Below are positions 58,470 to 64,000 of a stretch of DNA of 64,000 bases, in pieces (the first letter of the stretch is position 1; every line of letters begins with the position of its first letter). The stretch lies in the NCBI GenBank assembly GCA_963790325.1, contig CAWBNY010000003.1, forward strand, positions 620,001 through 684,000, given 5' to 3'. Under the pieces are notes generated by a model. The model saw nothing but the letters and a program-made list of their open reading frames with translations. It was not told where the DNA came from and ran no database searches. The position numbers and the translations under genes were made by a program. This stretch comes from JAXDMK01 sp963790325. Its GTDB lineage: Bacteria; Actinomycetota; Acidimicrobiia; Acidimicrobiales; AC-14.

Positions 58470-59387
58470 TCACGCCGCCGCCCGCAAAACGTGGCGGGTG
58501 GCTGCCACCAGCCCCCGCCCGTCGACCGCATCCTCCGGCGTCGCCCGCAGCAGCCGCCACCCGGCCGCCGCGATCCGGTTGCTCCGGACCCGGTCGCTCC
58601 GGAACGGCCCCCGGCCGGCGTGCCACCGGAAGCTGTCGAGCTCGACGGCCACCCGGAGCTCCGAGTTCCCGAGGTCGACCCTCGCCACCAGCTCACCACC
58701 CTGGAAGATCTCGTACTGCGGCACGAACCCGGTGATGCCGGCGTCGACGAGCAACCGGAGGATCCGCATCTCGGCCACGTTGGCGGCGGCGCCATCGGGG
58801 TTCCACGCCCGGAGGATGGACCGCACCGCCGCCGTGCCTCGGCGGGCCCCGAGGGCGTCGAGCCGACCGGCCAGGGTGTCGAGGCTCACCAGCCGGCGGC
58901 AGAGGATGTCGTCGACCGCCTCCTCGAGCACGTCGTGGCCCACGCGGCCGGCGAGGTCGAGCACGGTGCGAGCGGGCCGGGTAACCGGGATCCGATCGTG
59001 GGTCGTGCAGTCTCGACGGGGAAGGTCGAGGGTGCGGTGGACCACAGCCAGCGAGTTGCGGGCACTTCGCCCGGCCGGGACCGTGACCTCCACCCTCGCG
59101 GGCCGGAAGCCGGCGATCCCCCAGATCACGGCCGCGGAACGGTGAGACACGACTGCCCCCGAGCCTGCGAGGAGGCACGCGCCGAGCGCCCGCTGGTGCC
59201 AGGTGACGGGAGCGCCGTTGACCCGGTAGAGCCCACGGGCCACCCGAACCCACCGGCCGGTGGCCAGGCGCGTCTCGATCATGGTCGCGGTCGCGCCCAG
59301 CGCCACCACCTGGGCGTGGGTGACGAGGCTGCGCTGGCGGCTGGCGACCCGGGCTACGCCGGCATCGATGGTGAGGACCTGTCCCAT
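58470..59387 (-). CDS. AbiEi-like/DUF559-like protein
   Basis: A 305-residue protein. The N-terminal winged-helix part (VTHAQVVALGATATMIETRL, then GRWVRVARGLYRVNG) resembles the AbiEi antitoxin domain. The C-terminal part (VDLGNSELRVAVELDSFRWH, then GWRLLRATPEDAV) resembles the DUF559 endonuclease fold with D, E and H in the expected order. Such fusions are common in actinobacteria and of unknown role. There is no AbiEii toxin beside it. ATG 59387 is chosen over ATG 59393 because a TATCGT box (59396-59401) overlaps the latter's leader and gives an eight-base leaderless spacing. Confidence 0.65.
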   Translation of the reverse strand: MGQVLTIDAGVARVASRQRSLVTHAQVVALGATATMIETRLATGRWVRVARGLYRVNGAPVTWHQRALGACLLAGSGAVVSHRSAAVIWGIAGFRPARVEVTVPAGRSARNSLAVVHRTLDLPRRDCTTHDRIPVTRPARTVLDLAGRVGHDVLEEAVDDILCRRLVSLDTLAGRLDALGARRGTAAVRSILRAWNPDGAAANVAEMRILRLLVDAGITGFVPQYEIFQGGELVARVDLGNSELRVAVELDSFRWHAGRGPFRSDRVRSNRIAAAGWRLLRATPEDAVDGRGLVAATRHVLRAAA

Positions 59388-59428
59388 CGACATCGACGAT
59401 ACTCAGAAGGTATGACAGGGAATCATCC

Positions 59429-59469
59429 AGTGTGCAATTGAGCAGGATATACAGGCATTACTGCACACT
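59429..59469. repeat. AT-rich inverted repeat between recO and the AbiEi-like gene
   Basis: Arms AGTGTGCA (59429-59436) and TGCACACT (59462-59469) flank a 25-base loop that is unusually AT-rich for this window. It may be an operator for the AbiEi-like gene or a terminator. The spacing is long for the latter. Confidence 0.5.
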
Positions 59470-59497
59470 CGACCGGCGGGACCGCACATCCGACCGG

Positions 59498-60226
59498 TCA
59501 GCGGGCGTCCATCACCCCGACCGAGCGCAGGCGGCGCTCCAGGTGGTGCTCCAACGCCCGGGTCGCCAGGCGGGACACCTCGACCGTCGCCCGGCCGGGC
59601 GGCGCGTTCAACGCCGAACCCAGGTCGCCGCCCAGCACCAGGCGGACCAGCGCCAGCCCGTCCGGCGACACCGGCGACCCGCCGCCCGCGGAGGCGCACG
59701 CCCCGCAGAGCACACCCCCCTGGACCTGGTCGAACGCGCACAGCCCGTCGACCGCGCGGCACACGACACACTCGTCCAGATAGGGGTGGAAGCCCTCCGC
59801 GGCCAGGACCTTGAGGAAGAACGCCGGCACCAGCAGGGGCGCGTCCCGGGCCGCCAGCGCCCGTAACGCCCCCAGCAGCATCTGGTACAGCCGGACGTTG
59901 GCGTGCCCCTCCTGCGCCACCTGGTCGCACGCCTCCAGCAGCGAGTGGGCCTTCGTCAGCCGGTCGAGGTCCTCCCGCACCGTCCGGAACACCTCCACCG
60001 TCTCCGCCTGGGTGACGATGTCGAGGTCGCGGCGACCCTCGTACAGCAACAGCGACACGTGCACCATCGGCTCCAGCCGCGACCCGAACCGGGACTTGGT
60101 CTTGCGCACCCCCTTGGCGACGGCCCGCACCTTGCCCCGGCCCGCGGTCAGGAACGTGACGATCCGATCGGCCTCCCCCAACTTGATCGTCCGCAGCACG
60201 ACCCCGTGCTCCCGATAGAGCCCCAT
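59498..60226 (-). CDS. recO: DNA repair protein RecO
   Basis: A 242-residue recombination mediator that helps RecR load RecA. N-terminal OB fold (VVLRTIKLGEADRIVTFLT, VAKGVRKTKSRFGSRLEP), a helical middle, and a C-terminal zinc site with CVVC and CGAC. It begins 13 bases after the uppS stop and is probably in its operon, though ATG 60226 has a possible own -10 nearby. Confidence 0.92.
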   Translation of the reverse strand: MGLYREHGVVLRTIKLGEADRIVTFLTAGRGKVRAVAKGVRKTKSRFGSRLEPMVHVSLLLYEGRRDLDIVTQAETVEVFRTVREDLDRLTKAHSLLEACDQVAQEGHANVRLYQMLLGALRALAARDAPLLVPAFFLKVLAAEGFHPYLDECVVCRAVDGLCAFDQVQGGVLCGACASAGGGSPVSPDGLALVRLVLGGDLGSALNAPPGRATVEVSRLATRALEHHLERRLRSVGVMDAR

Positions 60227-60239
60227 CGGGCAAGTATCG

Positions 60240-60980
60240 CTACTCGATCTTCCCGAAGCGGCGATCCCGGGATTGGAACTCGCGCACCGCCTCGTACAGG
60301 TGCTCCCGGCGGAAGTCGGGCCAGAGGACGTTGGTGAACACCAGTTCGCTGTAAGCCAGCTCCCACAGCAGGAAGTTGGAGATCCGGTACTCCCCGGACG
60401 TCCGCACCACCAGGTCGGGGTCGGGCATGTCGGGGGCGTACAGGTGGTCGCGGATGCCCTTCTCCGTCAGTCTGTCGGCCGGCACCCCCGACGCCAGCAA
60501 CGACTTCACCGCGTCCACGATCTCGGCCCGGCCCCCGTAGTTGAAGGCGATCGTCAGCGTCATCGTCCGGTTCCTGGCAGTGAGGTCGAGGGCCTCGTCC
60601 ATCCGCCGCACCAACCGGCCCGGCACCCGCCAGTCGCGCCGGCCCATGAACCGGATCCGCACGTCGCGGTCGTGCAGCTCGTCCCGCCGCCGGGTGAGGA
60701 TCCCTTCGTTGAACCGCATGAGGTAGCGGACCTCGTCCACCGGACGCTTCCAGTTCTCGGTGGAGAAGGCGTACACCGTCAGCCACTTCACGCCCAGCTC
60801 CAGCGCCCCCTCGACCGTGTCGAAGAGGGCCTCCTCCCCCGCCCCGTGGCCCTCGGTTCGGGGCAGGCCCCGCTTCTGCGCCCACCGGCCGTTGCCGTCC
60901 ATGACCACGCCGATGTGGACCGGGATCCGGTTTGGATCGAGGTCGTCGAGCCTGAGCGCCGCCGCGGGGTTCTCCTCCAC
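60240..60980 (-). CDS. uppS: Undecaprenyl (or polyprenyl) diphosphate synthase
   Basis: A 246-residue cis-prenyltransferase making the lipid carrier for cell-wall precursors. Visible features: HIGVVMDGNGRWAQKRGLPR with the catalytic Asp, YAFSTENWKRP, and DLVVRTSGEYRISNFLLWEL with the Arg/Ser diphosphate site. Actinobacteria have E,Z-farnesyl and decaprenyl variants; sequence does not resolve the chain length. GTG 60980 is six bases after TACCCT (60987-60992). Confidence 0.93.
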   Translation of the reverse strand: MEENPAAALRLDDLDPNRIPVHIGVVMDGNGRWAQKRGLPRTEGHGAGEEALFDTVEGALELGVKWLTVYAFSTENWKRPVDEVRYLMRFNEGILTRRRDELHDRDVRIRFMGRRDWRVPGRLVRRMDEALDLTARNRTMTLTIAFNYGGRAEIVDAVKSLLASGVPADRLTEKGIRDHLYAPDMPDPDLVVRTSGEYRISNFLLWELAYSELVFTNVLWPDFRREHLYEAVREFQSRDRRFGKIE

Positions 60981-60985
60981 CCGCC

Positions 60986-60992
60986 TAGGGTA
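60986..60992. promoter_or_regulatory. Overlapping divergent -10 boxes for uppS and the YihY-family gene
   Basis: TAGGGTA reads TAGGGT on the plus strand (toward ATG 61002) and TACCCT on the minus strand (toward GTG 60980). The 21-bp gap between starts cannot hold two separate promoters, so polymerase binding in one direction should block the other. Confidence 0.5.
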
Positions 60993-61001
60993 CAAACCAG
61001 G

Positions 61002-62000
61002 ATGCTCGAAAGGCTCGACCGGTGGGCGGACGCGAGAGACCTCCGCGTGGTGCGCACCGCGATCCGGGTCCAGAACCGCTACCGCGAGCTCAACGGCAGC
61101 TACATGGCCTCGGCCGTCACCCTGTCGAGCTTCCTGTCCATCTTCCCCCTCCTCCTCTTCGCGGTGGCCGTCCTCGGCTGGTTCGCGGCCGGATCCGCCG
61201 ACCTGGCCGGCAGCGTGGTCGACAGCCTGGGCCTCTCCGGCGACGCCGCCCGGACCGTGGTCGACAGCATCGGCACCGCCGAGCGCAGTCGCCACACCGC
61301 CTCCGTGCTCGGCGTATCCGGCCTCCTGTGGTCCGGGCTGGGGCTGGTCTCGGCCTTTCAGTACGCCATCAACGCGTCGTGGCAGGTCACCGGCCAGGGA
61401 TGGAAGGACAGGATCCGGGGCCTGGCCTGGTTGGCCGGTGCCAGCGTGCTGTTCCTGGCCTCCTTCGCCGCCGGTGCCGCCATCAACTTCCTCCCCCCCT
61501 GGATGTCCCCCGTCAGCATCGTCGTGGGCGTGGCCATCAACCTGGCCCTGTGGCTGTGGACCATGAAGGCGCTGTCCAACCGGGACGTCGGCTGGAAGCC
61601 CCTCCTGCCGGGCGCGGTGGTGGGCGCCATCGGTTTCGAGGCCTTGAAGGTGGTCGGGTCGGTGTACGTCCCCCGGCTGGTGGCGTCGTCGTCCGCCCTC
61701 TACGGCTCGCTGGGCGTGGTCTTCGCCATCCTCGCCTGGCTGCTCTTCTTCGGACGGCTCCTGGTCTACTCGGCCGTGGTCAACGTGGTCCGGTGGGAGG
61801 AGGACCACGGCACCCTCGACCTCGACCTGGCGGTGCCCAGGTTGCCGGGGACGACGTCCACCGAGGCCACCCGCGGCGGCGAGGTCGACGCCGCCCGGGG
61901 CGACACCACCCTGGCGGTGGGCTCGGGTGCCGAGCGCGATCTCCCCGGTGGTGGTGCCGCCCGGCCGGCACCGACGATGCGGGTGGTGAGCCTGCTGTAG
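61002..62000 (+). CDS. YihY/BrkB family membrane protein
   Basis: A 332-residue protein with about six membrane helices. The N-terminal SYMASAVTLSSFLSIFPLLLFAVAVLGW and late YGSLGVVFAILAWLLFFGRLLVYSAVVN are typical of the YihY/virulence factor BrkB family. A hydrophilic, presumably cytoplasmic tail of about 65 residues follows. Despite an old annotation as ribonuclease BN it is an uncharacterised membrane protein, possibly an exporter. It is divergent from uppS. Confidence 0.85.
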   Translation: MLERLDRWADARDLRVVRTAIRVQNRYRELNGSYMASAVTLSSFLSIFPLLLFAVAVLGWFAAGSADLAGSVVDSLGLSGDAARTVVDSIGTAERSRHTASVLGVSGLLWSGLGLVSAFQYAINASWQVTGQGWKDRIRGLAWLAGASVLFLASFAAGAAINFLPPWMSPVSIVVGVAINLALWLWTMKALSNRDVGWKPLLPGAVVGAIGFEALKVVGSVYVPRLVASSSALYGSLGVVFAILAWLLFFGRLLVYSAVVNVVRWEEDHGTLDLDLAVPRLPGTTSTEATRGGEVDAARGDTTLAVGSGAERDLPGGGAARPAPTMRVVSLL

Positions 62001-62033
62001 TCCGCCGGCGCGGGCGCCTCCGGGCGGCCCGCG

Positions 62034-62039
62034 TAGTGT
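62034..62039 (+). promoter_or_regulatory. -10 element (TAGTGT) of the S9 peptidase gene
   Basis: TAGTGT, then eight bases, then GTG 62048, consistent with a leaderless transcript. Confidence 0.45.
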
Positions 62040-62047
62040 CGACGAGC

Positions 62048-63913
62048 GTGACCGTCGCCCCCTACGGTTCCTGGACGTCGCCCATCACCGCCGATCGGCT
62101 GGTGGAGCAGGCGGTGTCGATCGGCCAGGTCGTCGTCGACGGCACCGACGTGTGGTGGAACGAGGGCCGCCCGTCGGAACGGGGCCGCCAGGTGATCGTC
62201 CGGTGGACCCCCGGGGCGACGACGCCGACGCCGGTCGACGTGTTGCCGGCCGGGTTCTCGGCCCGGACCTTGGTCCACGAGTACGGCGGCGGGTCCTTCG
62301 CGGTGCGGGACGGGGTGCTGTGGTTCGCCAACCTCGGCGACCAACGGGTGTACCGGCTGGAGCCGGGGTCGGCCGAGCCGGTGGCGGTCACCGCTCCCGG
62401 CGCCCGCTACGCCGACCTCCAGGTGAGCCCGGACGGGACCCGGGTGGCCGCCGTCCGCGAGCGCCACCTCGACTCGGGCGACGTCGTCAACGACCTGGTG
62501 CTGCTGGCGGCCGACGACGAGGTCCTCGCCCGGGGCCACGACTTCTACGCCGCCCCCCGGTGGTCGCCCGCCGGCGATCGGTTGGCGTGGCTGTCGTGGG
62601 ACCACCCCAACATGCCGTGGGACGGCACGACCTTGTGGGTCGACGGCGGGTACGTGGCCGGCGGGACCGACGAGTCGGTCTCCCAGCCGGCCTGGGCCCC
62701 TGACGGGAGCCTGCTGTGGGCATCCGACGGCACCGGCTGGTGGAACCTCTACCGCGACGGCCGGGCGCTGGTGGCGGAGGAGGCCGAGTACAGCGGTCCG
62801 GACTGGGTGTTCGGGCTGTCGACCTACGCGGTCCTGCCCGACGGCACCGTGGTCGCGGCCCGGTCCCGCCACGGCCGGGCCGAGCTGGTGGTCGACGGGG
62901 TCCCGGTGGCCACGCCCTTCACCTCCTTCTCGTCGGTGCGGCCCTACGGGGCCCGGGGGGTGGTGGCGGTGGCGGCGTCGGCCACCGAGGCGGCCGCCCT
63001 CGTCCGCATCGACCTCGCCCGCGGCGGCGTCGAGGTCGAGGTCCTCCGTCGCAGCCGCGCCACCGACTTCGACCCCGACTACCTCTCCGTCCCCCGGCCG
63101 GTGACGTTTCCCACCGACGGCGGCCTCGAGGCCCACGCTCTCCACTACCCGCCCGTCAACCGGGACTTCGAGGCCGCCGAGGGCGAGCTCCCGCCCCTGG
63201 TGGTGATGAGCCACGGTGGCCCCACCTCGGCCGCCCGGACCGAGCTCAACCTCGGGATCCAGTACTTCACCAGCCGGGGCCTGGCGGTGGTCGACGTCGA
63301 CTACGGCGGCAGCTCCGGGTACGGGCGGGCCTACCGGCGCCGTCTCGACGGGCGGTGGGGCGTCGTCGACGTCGCCGACTGCGTCAACGCCGCCCGCCAC
63401 CTGGCCTCGGCCGGCCTGGTCGACGGCCGCCGGATGGCCATCCGGGGCGGGAGCGCGGGCGGCTACACCACCCTGAGCGCGCTCACCTCCTCCGACGTCT
63501 TCGCCGCCGGCGCCTCGTACTACGGCGTCGCCGACCTGGCCTCGCTGGCCACCGACACCCACAAGTTCGAGAGCCGGTACCTGGACAGGCTCGTCGGGCC
63601 GTGGCCCGAGGCGGCCGAGATCTACCGCCGGCGGTCGCCCATCCACGCCGCCGACCGGCTGTCGGCGCCCGTCATCCTCTTCCAGGGCCTGGAGGACAAG
63701 GTGGTCCCGCCGGCCCAGGCCGAGGTCATGGTCGAGGCGCTGCGGGCCAAGGGGCTGCCCTTCGCCTACGTCACCTTCGAGGGCGAGCAGCACGGGTTCC
63801 GCCAGGCGTCCACCATCGTGCGGGCGGCCGAGGCCGAGCTGTGGTTCTACGGCCAGATCATGGGATTCGACCCGGCGGACACCATCGAGCCGGTCCCCAT
63901 CTCCAACCGGTGA
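62048..63913 (+). CDS. S9 family prolyl oligopeptidase-type serine peptidase
   Basis: A 621-residue protein with an N-terminal beta-propeller (VSPDGTRVAAVRER, PAWAPDGSLLWASDG) and a C-terminal alpha/beta-hydrolase peptidase domain. The catalytic triad is visible: Ser in GGSAGGYTT (about residue 469), Asp in FQGLEDKVVPP, and His in GEQHGF. Resembles acylaminoacyl/dipeptidyl peptidases; no signal peptide, so probably cytoplasmic. GTG 62048. The last codons S-N-R-stop lie in a palindromic element (63905-63952), the converging gene's last codons in its other arm. Confidence 0.92.
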   Translation: MTVAPYGSWTSPITADRLVEQAVSIGQVVVDGTDVWWNEGRPSERGRQVIVRWTPGATTPTPVDVLPAGFSARTLVHEYGGGSFAVRDGVLWFANLGDQRVYRLEPGSAEPVAVTAPGARYADLQVSPDGTRVAAVRERHLDSGDVVNDLVLLAADDEVLARGHDFYAAPRWSPAGDRLAWLSWDHPNMPWDGTTLWVDGGYVAGGTDESVSQPAWAPDGSLLWASDGTGWWNLYRDGRALVAEEAEYSGPDWVFGLSTYAVLPDGTVVAARSRHGRAELVVDGVPVATPFTSFSSVRPYGARGVVAVAASATEAAALVRIDLARGGVEVEVLRRSRATDFDPDYLSVPRPVTFPTDGGLEAHALHYPPVNRDFEAAEGELPPLVVMSHGGPTSAARTELNLGIQYFTSRGLAVVDVDYGGSSGYGRAYRRRLDGRWGVVDVADCVNAARHLASAGLVDGRRMAIRGGSAGGYTTLSALTSSDVFAAGASYYGVADLASLATDTHKFESRYLDRLVGPWPEAAEIYRRRSPIHAADRLSAPVILFQGLEDKVVPPAQAEVMVEALRAKGLPFAYVTFEGEQHGFRQASTIVRAAEAELWFYGQIMGFDPADTIEPVPISNR

Positions 63914-63952
63914 CGGATCTGGTGGCCAGGGCCCCAGGATCCGTCACCGATT
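63905..63952. repeat. Palindromic intergenic element, copy 3
   Basis: Arms AACCGGTGACGGATC and GATCCGTCACCGATT. The left arm contains the S9 peptidase stop (TGA 63911-63913). The right arm contains the stop of the minus-strand gene (63944-63946). The same arm sequence gives N-R-stop to both. Confidence 0.88.
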
Positions 63953-64000
63953 CGACGGGGCGAGCGCCTCCCGGGTGGCCACCACGTCGGCCGCCACCTG
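63944..64000 (-). CDS. C-terminal fragment of an unidentified gene
   Basis: The last 18 codons plus stop (QVAADVVATREALAPSNR) enter from the right edge. Codon use fits a real high-GC gene and it converges on the S9 peptidase gene. Too short to identify. Confidence 0.5.
   Translation of the reverse strand, partial: QVAADVVATREALAPSNR

Overview
The window is very GC-rich (about 70 per cent or more), with GTG starts common and many starts that look leaderless. It carries an actinobacterial bcc-aa3 respiratory cluster, a dnaG-rpoD pair and a DUF3151 protein. Together these suggest an actinobacterium, most likely of the class Acidimicrobiia; this placement is an inference from gene content and order, not from a phylogeny.

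Left part (1-3.2 kb): small metabolic genes. These are a partial thioesterase, an endonuclease/exonuclease/phosphatase-family protein, a flavin reductase, a pterin carbinolamine dehydratase and a divergent MFS exporter ending at a strong hairpin. From 3.2 to 12.8 kb lie two large secreted proteins on the minus strand. One has about ten Ig-like and seven DUF11-like repeats. The other has three Ig-like repeats, a Thr/Ser stalk encoded by a 30-bp minisatellite, and an IPT/TIG-like domain. Both end in LARTG, a membrane segment and basic residues, the LAxTG signal used by class E sortases.

From 12.9 to 19.4 kb two converging operons encode the terminal respiratory chain: coxB-coxA-ctaF on the plus strand and ctaE-qcrC-qcrA-qcrB on the minus strand. 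All adjacent gene pairs overlap by one to four bases. Acylphosphatase, DUF3151 and small hypothetical genes follow.

From 21 to 46 kb is the most unusual region: two adjacent giant genes (about 4,196 and at least 3,600 codons). They encode Lys- and Cys-poor, Gly/Ala/Ser/Thr/Asp-rich proteins made of about 120-residue units full of SGDTGD motifs. A 144-residue LALTG miniprotein shares their pre-anchor module, and a lipoprotein gene lies upstream. In the upstream giant a one-base difference between two 35/36-bp tandem copies puts the LARTG signal out of frame. The proteins look like a surface-anchored fibre or matrix system, but no function can be assigned from sequence and no sortase lies in the window.

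From 46 to 64 kb is housekeeping: tRNA-Ile2 and tRNA-Asn, rpoD, dnaG, a TldE/TldD pair, ppdK, a solo IS21-like end next to a methyltransferase, a SnoaL-like protein, glyS, an AbiEi/DUF559-like protein, recO, uppS, a YihY-family membrane protein and an S9 peptidase. A roughly 48-bp palindromic element occurs three times. One copy supplies the stop codons of two converging genes.
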